Shown here in pieces: positions 16,750 through 26,102 of a stretch of DNA of 64,000 nucleotides. The DNA is from Chitinophaga nivalis (GTDB lineage Bacteria; Bacteroidota; Bacteroidia; Chitinophagales; Chitinophagaceae). A model generated the notes under the pieces. That model did not search any database. It was not told the origin of the DNA and saw only the letters and a program-made list of their open reading frames with translations. Every line of letters starts with the position of its first letter. Within the stretch, counting starts at the first letter, position 1. The translations under genes were made by a program, and so were the position numbers. Where the stretch lies: positions 6,994,087-7,058,086 of the forward strand of contig NZ_JAPDNR010000001.1 of the NCBI RefSeq assembly GCF_025989125.1, in the 5' to 3' direction.

Positions 16750-17640
16750 ATGGAGGAAAAAAAAGTTAGAAAAAATATTCAGGCACTGGGAGTTACGATC
16801 GGCGTACATGCGCTGCTGTTAGTGGCGTTTTTATTTGCCGGTTTTTCTGCTCCTCCTCCATTACCAGACCAGGATCTGGGTATGGAAGTGAACCTGGGTA
16901 CCTCTGACGAGGGAATGGGCGACGTACAGCCGCTGAATCCCAATCCTCCCGGTGAAACAGCCACAGAACCAGCTACTGCACCGGAAGAAGCCAATACCGC
17001 CGCGGAAAAAGATGCCACGCCGCCCGCTGATATAGCCACACAGGAAGATGAAGAAGCACCGGAAATAAAGAAACCGGAAAAGCCAGTTGTAAAACCTAAG
17101 GAACTACCTAAAAAAATAGAACCTAAACCTGTCAAGCCAGCTAAAAAGCCTGCAGAAACACCACCAGCTCCGGCACCACCGGCGCCCAAACCCAAAGCAG
17201 TATATGGAGGTGGCAGCAGCACCAATAAAAACAGTGGAAACAGTGCCAACGGTTCCAACAATTCTACCGGAGAAGGAAACACAGGAAAGCCCGGAGACCG
17301 CGGACAAATTAATGGAGATCCTAACGCCAAAGGCTATACGGGTGGAGGATTGGGTGGTGGTCGTTCCGATTTTCATCTGAATGGCAGAAACCTGATCGGC
17401 CGGCCGCAGGTGACCTATGACGGTACCGAAACCGGCTACGTAGCTATTAATATTAAAGTGGACCAGCAAGGCAATGTAATTGCCGCTACTTTCAGTATGA
17501 AAGGTTCCACTATCAGTAATCCGCAATTGATCGAGATCGCCAAAAGAGCTGCCAGAAGCGGGCAATTAAAGTATAATGCAAATCCTGACGCACCCGAAGA
17601 ACAATTCGGAACTGTCCGATTCTTTTTCAAAGCACAATAA
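16750..17640 (+). CDS. tonB: Energy transducer TonB
   Basis: The 296-residue protein couples the inner-membrane proton gradient to outer-membrane receptors. It has a short cytoplasmic head, one membrane anchor (about 13-31, GVTIGVHALLLVAFLFAG), a long Pro/Glu/Lys-rich periplasmic spacer (about 50-150), a Gly/Asn/Ser-rich stretch (about 155-205) and a C-terminal globular domain (about 215-296; GYVAINIKVDQQGNVIAATF). exbB/exbD are not in the window on this side. The receptor at 26103-28544 is a possible client. Confidence 0.9.
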   Translation: MEEKKVRKNIQALGVTIGVHALLLVAFLFAGFSAPPPLPDQDLGMEVNLGTSDEGMGDVQPLNPNPPGETATEPATAPEEANTAAEKDATPPADIATQEDEEAPEIKKPEKPVVKPKELPKKIEPKPVKPAKKPAETPPAPAPPAPKPKAVYGGGSSTNKNSGNSANGSNNSTGEGNTGKPGDRGQINGDPNAKGYTGGGLGGGRSDFHLNGRNLIGRPQVTYDGTETGYVAINIKVDQQGNVIAATFSMKGSTISNPQLIEIAKRAARSGQLKYNANPDAPEEQFGTVRFFFKAQ

Positions 17641-17744
17641 ACCATGTATTTCCTGAAAGCCGACAGTATGAGTATGTATCAGCATTAGCATGCTGTTTGA
17701 ACCGAACAATTGTTTCCTGCCTTCAGTGACGTACCAATCATCCT

Positions 17745-19259
17745 ATGCAACTAAGAGCCAATAAGCGCAGCGTTTTTGCGTCTTTACGAAAAACCTGTTT
17801 TTCATTGCCAACGATGAGTAATGTTATTAATCGCGTATTATCCGGCACCGTGGTATCCTTACTGCTGGTGAATACTGCTACTGCGCAGACTTTCCCCGGC
17901 TATCACAACAGCACCTATGCAGGTATTCACGGCGTTATTGCCAACCCTGCCAGCGCTGCCGGGTCCCGGTATAAATGGGATGTAAACATTATCGGGGCAG
18001 ATGTGAAAGCCGGCAACACCTACGTCCGCTTTCCCAAATCATTGCTGTTCAATCAGCCGGATAATTTCCGGCGGAACCGCGACTATTTCCTGGACTCCAC
18101 GGCCCAACGCAGGCAAAGTGGCTGGGGAGCGGCTGAAATAGTGATGCCGTCTGTACTCTACGCCATTGATGAGAAACAATCCATTTCCTTTATCTGGCGG
18201 GTACGCAGCAGTGCCAACGGCGGAAAACTCACGACGCCGATCGCCAATTTCTTTGGCATCGACTTCCCCAATCCGCAATATGCCCACCGCGACTTCTATC
18301 TCCCACATACCGCCGTATCTGCCAACATCTGGAATGAGATGGGGATCAGTTATGCCCGGGTCATCAAGGAAGGCTACAACAGCCGCTGGAAGGCGGGTAT
18401 CACAGTTAAATTGCTGGGTGGCATTGCAGGAGGCTATGCGGCAGCAGACAATGTTTCCTTTGAACTGAACAACCGGCAGCAGGCCGATATTACCAGCGGT
18501 GTTTTACACTATGGTTACAGTGATGAACTGGATCACTGGCAATCTCCTACCCTCCGCAATTTCCAGCCCTTTCAGAATATAGGCGTGGGAGTCGATCTCG
18601 GCGTGATTTATGAATACCGCCCCGATAACGGCGGATTCGGTAAATATGAAGGCACCGATGCCGACGAATACAAATTTCGTATAGGCGTTTCCATTACAGA
18701 CATCGGCCGTATCAAATACCAGAAAGCAGCCAACAATACTGACCTGAACCTGCGCAAAGACAACGTCAATCCCAATGCCCTTACCTATCGCAATAATGAA
18801 GGGCTCCGGCAGTATGCTGCCAGGTTAAACAGGTATTTTACACCTATTGCATCGCCCCGCGATTTTAATATGACATTGCCCACAGCATTAAACCTGATGG
18901 GCGACTATAATATCGACAGTCGTTTCTTTGTGAGCGCCAACGCAGTGATTGCCCTTCATGCCGGCAAAAAAGATGTGACTAAAACAACTGCCCTCACCCA
19001 GTTTATGGTAACCCCCCGCTATGAAACCGCCCGTTTTGGCGCCTATCTGCCGGTAGTGGTGAACTACGCCGGGCAACTGGATGCCGGGGTGGGCATCCGC
19101 TTCGGACCAGTAGTACTGGGCTCTTACAGTATTTTATCCAACCTGGTTCAAAGCCGTGTTAATCATGCAGACGCTTTCGTAGCTTTGCGGATAAATTCGG
19201 AGATGTTCAACCGGAGCCGTCAAAAAGATCAGGTAGGATGTCCCGTTAATAATTATTAA
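17745..19259 (+). CDS. DUF5723 family outer-membrane beta-barrel protein
   Basis: Predicted outer-membrane protein of up to 504 residues. The core opens with GYHNSTYAGIHGVIANPASAAGS, the hallmark of Bacteroidota DUF5723/PorP-like barrels, and continues with alternating hydrophobic strands to the end. A second start at 17814 (MSNVINRVLSG) gives a cleaner signal peptide ending at TATAQ; the first start at 17745 adds 23 basic residues. I favour the downstream start but keep the longer frame. It lies between tonB and folC on the same strand and is followed by a hairpin. Confidence 0.78.
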   Translation: MQLRANKRSVFASLRKTCFSLPTMSNVINRVLSGTVVSLLLVNTATAQTFPGYHNSTYAGIHGVIANPASAAGSRYKWDVNIIGADVKAGNTYVRFPKSLLFNQPDNFRRNRDYFLDSTAQRRQSGWGAAEIVMPSVLYAIDEKQSISFIWRVRSSANGGKLTTPIANFFGIDFPNPQYAHRDFYLPHTAVSANIWNEMGISYARVIKEGYNSRWKAGITVKLLGGIAGGYAAADNVSFELNNRQQADITSGVLHYGYSDELDHWQSPTLRNFQPFQNIGVGVDLGVIYEYRPDNGGFGKYEGTDADEYKFRIGVSITDIGRIKYQKAANNTDLNLRKDNVNPNALTYRNNEGLRQYAARLNRYFTPIASPRDFNMTLPTALNLMGDYNIDSRFFVSANAVIALHAGKKDVTKTTALTQFMVTPRYETARFGAYLPVVVNYAGQLDAGVGIRFGPVVLGSYSILSNLVQSRVNHADAFVALRINSEMFNRSRQKDQVGCPVNNY

Positions 19260-19285
19260 TAAATTACAGCTGCAGTCATATCGTC

Positions 19286-19317
19286 TATCCGGCAACTCCT
19301 TTGTGAGCTGCCGGATA
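19286..19317 (+). terminator. Terminator-like hairpin after the DUF5723 gene
   Basis: TATCCGGCA / TGCCGGATA form a 9-bp stem, extended inward by CTC/GAG around a 6-nt loop, 27 nt past the stop codon. It lacks a T-run (AATGCATT follows). Confidence 0.5.
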
Positions 19318-19364
19318 AATGCATTACCTGCATACCTGATCTATCATAATGGTAATTCATAGTC

Positions 19365-20654
19365 ATGGACGCGTACAAAGAAACCGTAGCCTACCTGTAT
19401 GAGCAACTACCCATGTTTACGCGGGTAGGCGCTACAGCCTATAAAGAAGATCTCCACAATACACTGGCATTGCTGGAACAGGTAAATAATCCCCATCAGC
19501 ATTTCCGGAGTATACACGTTGCCGGTACTAACGGAAAAGGTTCTTCCAGTCATATGCTGGCAGCCATTTTCCAGGAAGCCGGCTATAAAACAGGTTTGTA
19601 TACCTCTCCTCACCTGCTCGATTTCCGTGAACGTATCCGGATCAACGGCGCCATGGTACCGGAATCCTTTGTGGTAGACTTCACCCGGCAGATACAAACC
19701 CATATTGATCACATCCAGCCTTCTTTCTTTGAGCTGACCGTAGCCATGGCTTTCAGCTATTTTGCACAGGAAAAAGTAGATATCGCCATCATTGAAACGG
19801 GCCTGGGCGGGCGGCTGGACAGTACCAATGTCATTACCCCTGAGCTGTCGCTGATTACCAATATCAGCTATGACCATAAAAATATTCTGGGCGATACCCT
19901 GGAAAAAATCGCCGGTGAAAAAGCGGGTATTATCAAATCCGGTGTACCGGTAGTCATCAGTGAAACGCAGGCGGAGATCCGGCATGTGTTTGAACAAACC
20001 GCCGCCGCTAAAGCGGCGCCGATCCATTTCGCCGACCAGGAATGGATGGTCGATGGCAGCGATATCACCAGCACACACCTGGCACTAACGTTGATGGATA
20101 TACGCCAACAGCAGATGCGCCACATTAAACTGGATCTGAACGGACAATACCAGGAAAAAAATGTGATGGGAGTATTATCAGCCGCCCGCGTACTCCAGGA
20201 AAAAGGCTGGCAGCTGCATACCGACCAGGTTATCCATGCGCTGACGCATGTCAAGAAACTCACCGGGGTAAGAGGCCGCTGGGAAGTCATCCAGCAACAT
20301 CCGCTAACCGTACTCGATGTGGGTCACAACGAAGCCGGCATCCGCGAAATCATGGAGCAGCTGCGCCACATGAATTACCAGCAGTTACATATTGTAGTAG
20401 GCTTTGTGAAAGATAAAGAGGTAGAAAAAGTATTGCCGTTATTCCCTGCTACGGCGCATTATTATTTTTGTAAAGCACAGCTGCCGCGCGCCCTCGACGA
20501 AAACGAACTGGCTGAACAAGCCGCTCACAGCGGGTTACAGGGGCACCCATATCCCAGCGTACAGGCAGCACTCCAGGCAGCACGACAACACGCCCAGCCG
20601 GACGATATGATCCTGGTTTGCGGCAGCTTCTTTGTAGTAGCGGAAGTAATGTAG
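19365..20654 (+). CDS. folC: Bifunctional folylpolyglutamate/dihydrofolate synthase
   Basis: ATP-dependent ligase of the Mur ligase family that adds glutamate to dihydropteroate and to reduced folates; 429 residues, the usual length. The ATP-binding loop GTNGKGSSSHML is at about 53-64, followed by SPHLLDFRERIR, the omega-loop segment GLGGRLDSTNVI, and the C-terminal domain entry LDVGHNEAGIRE. It converges on the Nudix gene with only one base between the two stop codons. Confidence 0.95.
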   Translation: MDAYKETVAYLYEQLPMFTRVGATAYKEDLHNTLALLEQVNNPHQHFRSIHVAGTNGKGSSSHMLAAIFQEAGYKTGLYTSPHLLDFRERIRINGAMVPESFVVDFTRQIQTHIDHIQPSFFELTVAMAFSYFAQEKVDIAIIETGLGGRLDSTNVITPELSLITNISYDHKNILGDTLEKIAGEKAGIIKSGVPVVISETQAEIRHVFEQTAAAKAAPIHFADQEWMVDGSDITSTHLALTLMDIRQQQMRHIKLDLNGQYQEKNVMGVLSAARVLQEKGWQLHTDQVIHALTHVKKLTGVRGRWEVIQQHPLTVLDVGHNEAGIREIMEQLRHMNYQQLHIVVGFVKDKEVEKVLPLFPATAHYYFCKAQLPRALDENELAEQAAHSGLQGHPYPSVQAALQAARQHAQPDDMILVCGSFFVVAEVM

Positions 20655-20655
20655 C

Positions 20656-21216
20656 CTACTTTACCCCCAGCTTTCCGAGATGCAGCAACGCGTAAAAGAT
20701 ACAGGTAGTATGCAGACTTTGTACAATCTTGTTGTCCAATACCAGTTGCTGCAGTTCTGCCAGCGGCATCACCACTACTTCCAGTTCTTCTGTGGGATCC
20801 AGTTCCTGTTCCTGCACTTTTACGCCCCCTGTAGCCAGGAACATATGCGTAATATTATTGCTGGAAGCCGGATTAGGCGCAATAGTACCGAGGGAAATCA
20901 TTTCTTCAAAGCGGTAACCGGTTTCCTCCAGCAGCTCCCGTTGCATAGCCAGCAACGGCGAAGTTTCTCCGGCATCCATAGTACCGCCGGGAATTTCCAG
21001 TAAGGTTTTACCAATTCCCTGCCGGTATTGCCGTACCATAATGGCCTGCCCGTCGGCTGTCAGGGCCACGGCGTTTACCCAGTTATTGTATTCGAGCACA
21101 TAATAAGGCTCTACGATTTTACCACTGGGGGTCAGACAGCGGTCTACCCGTGCCGTTAACCATTGATCTTTAAAAAGATACTCCGATGAGAGCAATTGCC
21201 AATCCATATTCATCAT
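20656..21216 (-). CDS. Nudix hydrolase
   Basis: The 186-residue pyrophosphohydrolase has the Nudix box GTMDAGE...RELLEETGY at about 79-103, with eight rather than seven residues between the first Glu and the RE pair, as in a common ADP-sugar-type subfamily. Substrates of the family include ADP-ribose and similar nucleoside diphosphates; specificity is unknown here. It is the last gene of the ABC ATPase-bstA-Nudix unit, starting 9 nt after the bstA-like stop. Confidence 0.88.
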   Translation of the reverse strand: MMNMDWQLLSSEYLFKDQWLTARVDRCLTPSGKIVEPYYVLEYNNWVNAVALTADGQAIMVRQYRQGIGKTLLEIPGGTMDAGETSPLLAMQRELLEETGYRFEEMISLGTIAPNPASSNNITHMFLATGGVKVQEQELDPTEELEVVVMPLAELQQLVLDNKIVQSLHTTCIFYALLHLGKLGVK

Positions 21217-21225
21217 ATCAAAGCT

Positions 21226-21753
21226 TTACCATTCCATTCTTTCCTTCAGCCGCAAAATATGCTGCAGATGGTGTTTTCCATGCCAGGCATAGTTGGCTGC
21301 CTGTGTTTTCAGATTAAATACTTTCCTGCCTTCGGGATGTACAAATGTTCTTTCCCATTGTGCATCCGTTAACCGTTCCATCAGATCGGCCCAGCGGGTG
21401 TGCAAAGCATGCAGCAGGGTAACAGATACATTTACAGGGGTATGCATTACATCAGGCAATCCTACCCAGCCATCCTGGTCATAGGGTTTGATGACCGGAT
21501 TGTCTTCTGTCAGCGCCAGTTTCATGCGGGTGATGGCATTGATATGGCTGTCTGCCAGGTGATGTACCACCTGGGCTACCGTCCAGCCACCCGGCCGGTA
21601 CGGCGTGTCGAGCTGATAGGCATCCAGTTGCTGTACGGCAATTTCGATGAGGGTGGGCAGGAAGCGGATATCTGCGATAAAGCCGGCAATGGCAGCAGGC
21701 GTATAATCGGCCTGTGCTTCAAAAGGGCCGATCGGGTATTGTAATGCATCCAT
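21226..21753 (-). CDS. bstA: Bacillithiol transferase BstA-like (YfiT/DinB family)
   Basis: A 175-residue DinB-fold protein, a four-helix bundle with a three-His metal site: likely ligands lie in VVHHLADSH and HGKHHLQHI. The opening YPIGPF and PYRPGGWTVAQVVHHLADSH match the YfiT/BstA group, thiol-S-transferases using bacillithiol for detoxification (family knowledge). bshB1 at 4357-5088 supports the presence of bacillithiol. It sits between an ABC ATPase (16 nt upstream) and a Nudix gene (9 nt downstream). The exact substrate is unknown. Confidence 0.85.
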   Translation of the reverse strand: MDALQYPIGPFEAQADYTPAAIAGFIADIRFLPTLIEIAVQQLDAYQLDTPYRPGGWTVAQVVHHLADSHINAITRMKLALTEDNPVIKPYDQDGWVGLPDVMHTPVNVSVTLLHALHTRWADLMERLTDAQWERTFVHPEGRKVFNLKTQAANYAWHGKHHLQHILRLKERMEW

Positions 21754-21769
21754 ACTAGCTATTGTTGGT

Positions 21770-22534
21770 TTATTCTTCCCGCAGGTCTTTGCCTGTCAGA
21801 TGAATGAATACATCTTCCAGATTGGCTTTCTTCACTTCTTTCTTTCTTTCAAATCCCTGTGATACGAGTTTATCAATTAATGCATCCGGAGAATCCAGGG
21901 CAATGATACGGCCACTGTCAACGATCGCACAACGATCGCAAAGGAACTCTGCTTCATCCATATAATGGGTGGTGATCACAACGGTAGTACCCTGTGCACG
22001 TACGTCCTGAATCAGGTCCCATAGATTGCGCCGGGCCTGTGGATCCAGTCCGGTGGTAGGTTCGTCCAGGAAAATGATGCGGGGTTTATTGATCAGGGTA
22101 GTAGCGATGGAAAAACGCTGTTTCTGGCCACCGGATAACTCTTTATACTTGGCTTTGGCCTTATCTTCCAGGTTGAACATCCCTAATAATTGCATCGGTT
22201 CTACCGGCTGGTTATACAGTCCGCCGAACATTTCGATCAGTTCTACCAGGTTAAGGCCCGGATAATAACCGGAGCTTTGCAACTGTACACCGATGATTTT
22301 CTTGATATTATTAGGGTCTTTATCCAGGTCAAAACCATCTACCCATACTTTACCGGCTGTTTTTTCGCGGAGCGTTTCGATGATCTCCAGGGTAGTAGAC
22401 TTACCCGCGCCATTAGGTCCCAGCAGACCAAAGATCTCATTTTCATACACCTCAAAGCTGATTCCCTTTACTGCGGCAAATTCCCCGTAATTTTTCACCA
22501 GGTTATTTACCTCAATGATCTTTTTCTTTTCCAT
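21770..22534 (-). CDS. ABC transporter ATP-binding protein (ABC-2 type, no adjacent permease)
   Basis: The 254-residue ATPase has Walker A GPNGAGKST (about 38-46), signature LSGGQKQRF, Walker B RIIFLDEPTTGLDP and the H-loop ITTHYMDEAEFLCD. The C-terminal tail (KANLEDVFIHLTGKDLR) is typical of ABC-2 exporters of the drug/NodI type. No permease gene lies on either side; the next genes are bstA-like and Nudix, tightly spaced. Its membrane partner must be encoded elsewhere. Confidence 0.92.
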   Translation of the reverse strand: MEKKKIIEVNNLVKNYGEFAAVKGISFEVYENEIFGLLGPNGAGKSTTLEIIETLREKTAGKVWVDGFDLDKDPNNIKKIIGVQLQSSGYYPGLNLVELIEMFGGLYNQPVEPMQLLGMFNLEDKAKAKYKELSGGQKQRFSIATTLINKPRIIFLDEPTTGLDPQARRNLWDLIQDVRAQGTTVVITTHYMDEAEFLCDRCAIVDSGRIIALDSPDALIDKLVSQGFERKKEVKKANLEDVFIHLTGKDLREE

Positions 22535-22545
22535 GCCGCCAAATT

Positions 22546-22604
22546 AAGCAAAAAGCAGAAAGGAAAAAGCAGCGGGATATATCCCGGCCGCTTTTTCCTT
22601 TCTG
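22546..22604 (-). terminator. Terminator of the CAP-domain gene
   Basis: A 15-bp outer stem (arms 22556-22570 and 22590-22604, CAGAAAGG.../...CCTTTCTG) encloses an inner palindrome CGGGATATATCCCG. On the minus strand CTTTTTGC follows. It separates the CAP-domain gene from the ABC ATPase gene. Confidence 0.8.
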
Positions 22605-22622
22605 TTGTGGTGGTTTTTTAAA

Positions 22623-23117
22623 TTATTTCTTAATAAACACCTGGGTAAAAAAGGTGATCCTGCCTTTGTCTGCGGTACCGATGCCAATGAGATTATAATC
22701 TCCCAGCATATTTTTACGGTGACCGGGGCTTTTGATCCAGCCATCTACCACGGCTTCTGCGTCCAGCGTACCATAGGCCACGTTTTCTGCCGCATTGCCG
22801 ATGCGTCCCATCTGTTTGGATACATGCGCTATTCTGTCTTCAAACCCTTCATGACCGAAACCGGTTCTACCACTGGCCATATCCCGGCTGTGCTGCCGGG
22901 CTTCGCGGCTTGCTTCATCGCTCAGCTGTAAAGGCTTCAACCCTTTGGACTGCCTGAATTTATTAGTGTAATACAGGATCTGTTCATCCAGGTTCCCCCC
23001 ATTGCCAGGCTTCATCTTCGCACGCGGTGTAGCCGGAGCAGCACAGGCAACTGCCTGAAATACCGCAAACAAGGCGAAGAGTAACAGGAAGACCTGACGG
23101 TTTTTCAAAATCAACAT
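22623..23117 (-). CDS. CAP (SCP/PR1) domain protein, exported
   Basis: The 164-residue protein starts at MLILKNRQVFLLL, giving a signal peptide; the sequence AVFQAVAC also allows a lipoprotein (Cys at the end of the signal). The frame extends upstream to 23204 but that part is not signal-like. CAP-domain markers are HSRDMASGRTGFGHEGF, AENVAYGTLDAEAVVDGW and SPGHRKNMLGDY, containing the conserved His/Glu residues of the CAP cavity. Bacterial CAP proteins act in the envelope; activity is rarely known. A terminator follows. Confidence 0.86.
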   Translation of the reverse strand: MLILKNRQVFLLLFALFAVFQAVACAAPATPRAKMKPGNGGNLDEQILYYTNKFRQSKGLKPLQLSDEASREARQHSRDMASGRTGFGHEGFEDRIAHVSKQMGRIGNAAENVAYGTLDAEAVVDGWIKSPGHRKNMLGDYNLIGIGTADKGRITFFTQVFIKK

Positions 23118-23273
23118 AAGATAAAAATGGTTTGATATATGGATTAAAGAGCAACTGTTATACCAAAACGAAAAAAACTGGCCGGATACAAAAAAATTAC
23201 GCATTTACGGATCGTCATCCCGGAAGATGTGAACCCATAAATGCGTAATAACCGGTTGTAAAAAACGCTGTCT

Positions 23274-24284
23274 TTACTTATTGACAATATCTTTCCACGT
23301 TTCCATCATATTCTTCGAGCCGATGAAAATGGGCACGCGTTGGTGCAGCTGGGCAGGCTTCAGCTCCAGCAACCGTTGTTTACCGGTAGCCATGGCCACA
23401 CCGCCGGCTTTTTCCATAATGAACGACATCGGATTACATTCGTAACAAAGGCGTAAACGGCCAGACAGGTATTTGCCGAAGGCAGGATACATAAAGATAC
23501 CTCCCTGGATAAGGGTACGGTGTATTTCGGCCACCATACAGCCTACAAAACGATGGCGGTAAATACGGTCGTTTTCATTCCTTGCCATAAAATGATCAAT
23601 GGAATGACGGATGTTCTGCTCATATAAGTGGTAGTAGCCCACGTTTACAGAGAAGATATCGCTATCCGGCGGACATTTCAGATTCGGATGTGACATACAG
23701 AATTCCCCGATGGAAGGATCCAGGGTGAAACCCTGTACGCTACGACGGGTAGCATATACCATCATGGTAGAAGAGCCATAAATGATATAACCGGCAGCAA
23801 TCTGCTGGGTACCTGGTTGCAGGAAGTCTTCCAGCTCACATTCGGTGCCTTCCGGAGATAACCGGCGGTATACCGAAAAGATGGTACCAATAGAAACATT
23901 CACATCAATGTTGCTGGAGCCATCCAATGGGTCCATGAGTACTACGTACTTGGACTTCTTGGAATGTTCGTCTGTAAAGGGAATGAAGTGTTCATTTTCT
24001 TCAGACGCCACCCCACAGCAGTAAATACTGGTTTCCAGCGAATTAATGAATTGCTCGTTGGCAAATACATCCAGTTTCTTAACGGATTCCCCCTGCACAT
24101 TCGTTTTGCCGGCTTCTCCCAGGATATCAGCAATACCTGCTTTATTTACTTCCACATTTACCCGCTTTGCTGCCAGGCCAATGTCGCGTAATAATCCGGA
24201 CAGCTGTCCGGTTGCTCCCGGGTAATTCCGTAACTCCTGAATAGTAAATTCATCCAGTGTCATTACTTTTTGCTTAAGATTCAT
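23274..24284 (-). CDS. fbp: Class I fructose-1,6-bisphosphatase
   Basis: Gluconeogenic enzyme of 336 residues converting fructose 1,6-bisphosphate to fructose 6-phosphate. The metal-binding motif VLMDPLDGSSNIDVNVSIG is present, as are GVASEENEHF and the C-terminal CYECNPMSFIMEKAGGVA, all class I hallmarks. The neighbouring CAP gene is separated by 156 nt on the same strand, and the divergent aspartate kinase starts 144 nt away. Confidence 0.97.
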   Translation of the reverse strand: MNLKQKVMTLDEFTIQELRNYPGATGQLSGLLRDIGLAAKRVNVEVNKAGIADILGEAGKTNVQGESVKKLDVFANEQFINSLETSIYCCGVASEENEHFIPFTDEHSKKSKYVVLMDPLDGSSNIDVNVSIGTIFSVYRRLSPEGTECELEDFLQPGTQQIAAGYIIYGSSTMMVYATRRSVQGFTLDPSIGEFCMSHPNLKCPPDSDIFSVNVGYYHLYEQNIRHSIDHFMARNENDRIYRHRFVGCMVAEIHRTLIQGGIFMYPAFGKYLSGRLRLCYECNPMSFIMEKAGGVAMATGKQRLLELKPAQLHQRVPIFIGSKNMMETWKDIVNK

Positions 24285-24428
24285 AACGTTAATAACTTGT
24301 CCGGGCGAAATTAAAGGAATTGAAACTATTTTAGCGGAACTGTCATTTTCGGCAAAAAGAGATTTTAAAACAATTCTAAACTTGTCTTAATTTGCCAAAT
24401 AATTTTTTAATAGAAGATAAATAATCAT

Positions 24429-25709
24429 ATGAAGGTTTTCAAGTTTGGTGGCGCAAGTTTAGAAAGTGTTGAACGTATCCGGCAAGTGGCGCAAATCGTA
24501 CAGTCATTTCCCGACGATCAGCTCCTGATTGTTATCTCTGCCATGGCTAAAACAACCAATGAGCTGGAGAAAGTAGCCCAGAATTATTATCTGCGTAAGC
24601 GGGAAATTGCCGCGCAGCTCCTCTTTAATGTGGAGCAGCAGCATATCCAGGTAGCGGAAGCCCTGCTGGGGAACCGTGAACATCCGCTTTTCACCCAGTT
24701 GCAACAGTTCTTCACAGAAGCTGAATGGACGCTGGGAGAAAAACCACTCCGCACCTATGACTACTACTACGATCAGCTGGTAGGCCTGGGTGAATTGCTC
24801 AGTACCGCCATCGTCAGTGCATTTTTCAATACGATCGGACTTAACAATACCTGGATCGATGTCCGGGATATTTTCCGGACAGACGACAATTTCCGGGATG
24901 CCAACATCGACTGGGAATATACCCAGCGTCAGGTAAACGAGAAAGTAGCGCCTATCTTTAAATCCACCAACATCATCATTGCACAGGGCTTTATCGGTAG
25001 TACCGATCAGAATGAAAGCGTTACCCTGGGCCGGGAAGGAAGTGATTACTCTGCAGCTGTATTCGCCAATATGCTTAATGCAGAAAGTCAGACTATCTGG
25101 AAAGATGTGGAAGGTTTAAAAAATGCCGATCCTAAACTGTTTCCCAATACCATCAACATTCCCGAAATCAGTTATGGAGAAGTGATTGAAATGGCCTATT
25201 ACGGCGCACAGGTAATACATCCTAAAACGATCAAGCCATTACAGAATAAACAAATTCCGTTGCTGGTAAAATGTTTCCTGGATAAAAACCTGCCGGGTAC
25301 TGTTATCCGGGAAGTAGCAGACAGCAGACAATTACCGCCGATCATTGTGCTAAAGAAAAATCAGGTATTACTGAACATTACTTCCAAAGATTATTCTTTT
25401 ATTACAGAAGATAAGATCAGTGATATCTATGAAATTTTCCACGGGCTGAAAGTAAAAATCAACCTGATGCAAAACGGAGCCATCAGCTTCTCCTGCTGTA
25501 TCGACAACAACCCGGAAAAAATAGAATTACTCATCAAAACCTTACACCAGCAATTCAAAATTGCTTATAATGAAGGACTTGAGCTGCTGACCGTACGATA
25601 TTACCACGACGGACTGCTGGAAGAACTCAGTGACGGCCATGCCGTATTACTGGAACAACGTTCTCCCGTAACCATCCAACGTCTCTGGAAAAACAAATTT
25701 ATCCAGTAA
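24429..25709 (+). CDS. lysC: Monofunctional aspartate kinase
   Basis: Phosphorylates aspartate in the first step of the lysine/threonine/methionine pathway. The 426-residue protein begins MKVFKFGGASLESVERI (kinase signature KFGGxS) and has TLGREGSDYSAAVFA and the aspartate-binding RDIFRTDDNFRDA. The C-terminal 120 residues look like ACT-type repeats (LLNITSKDYSFITEDKISDIY), expected for feedback control. A second kinase is fused in thrA at 54037, so the two may be controlled by different end products. No dap gene is adjacent. Confidence 0.93.
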   Translation: MKVFKFGGASLESVERIRQVAQIVQSFPDDQLLIVISAMAKTTNELEKVAQNYYLRKREIAAQLLFNVEQQHIQVAEALLGNREHPLFTQLQQFFTEAEWTLGEKPLRTYDYYYDQLVGLGELLSTAIVSAFFNTIGLNNTWIDVRDIFRTDDNFRDANIDWEYTQRQVNEKVAPIFKSTNIIIAQGFIGSTDQNESVTLGREGSDYSAAVFANMLNAESQTIWKDVEGLKNADPKLFPNTINIPEISYGEVIEMAYYGAQVIHPKTIKPLQNKQIPLLVKCFLDKNLPGTVIREVADSRQLPPIIVLKKNQVLLNITSKDYSFITEDKISDIYEIFHGLKVKINLMQNGAISFSCCIDNNPEKIELLIKTLHQQFKIAYNEGLELLTVRYYHDGLLEELSDGHAVLLEQRSPVTIQRLWKNKFIQ

Positions 25710-25771
25710 TAAAATAATCAGAACTTCCGTGCAACTTTTTTCATATCTGCTCGTCTTTAGTAAAAACCAGT

Positions 25772-26044
25772 ATGAAAAAAGTTGCCATTCTTATATTTAT
25801 CACCGCCTTCGGCCTGCTCCAGGCCTGTAAGGATACCTTCACAGACACCGGCCCCATATCGGCCAGTAGCCCGGACGCTTTGCCGTTTTACCTGCTTACC
25901 CTGGGCAACTTCCAGCAACCCACTGCTATACCTTCCGCTAAATCTAATTTGACGCTGGATAAAATACCTGTATCTACCGAGGATGTAAAAGACGCATTAT
26001 TCCAACTGATTCAACACCACCTTAACACGTACGATAGGAAGTAG
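25772..26044 (+). CDS. Small predicted lipoprotein, unknown
   Basis: A 90-residue ORF with a lipoprotein signal: MKKVAILIFITAFGLLQAC, lipobox LQAC, then KDTFTD after the Cys, acidic as in Bacteroidota surface-export signals. The rest is soluble with no recognised domain. It lies 62 nt after the aspartate kinase gene and 58 nt before the receptor gene on the same strand. Confidence 0.6.
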   Translation: MKKVAILIFITAFGLLQACKDTFTDTGPISASSPDALPFYLLTLGNFQQPTAIPSAKSNLTLDKIPVSTEDVKDALFQLIQHHLNTYDRK

Positions 26045-26102
26045 CGAAGAAACCAAATTCATTTTATAACGCTTTTGAGAACCAATTTAAAGGAACGATA
26101 GT

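Noticed and set aside
16779..17330. Long minus-strand frame inside tonB
   Set aside because: It is the Gly/Ser/Pro-rich mirror of the repetitive TonB spacer and has no independent features.
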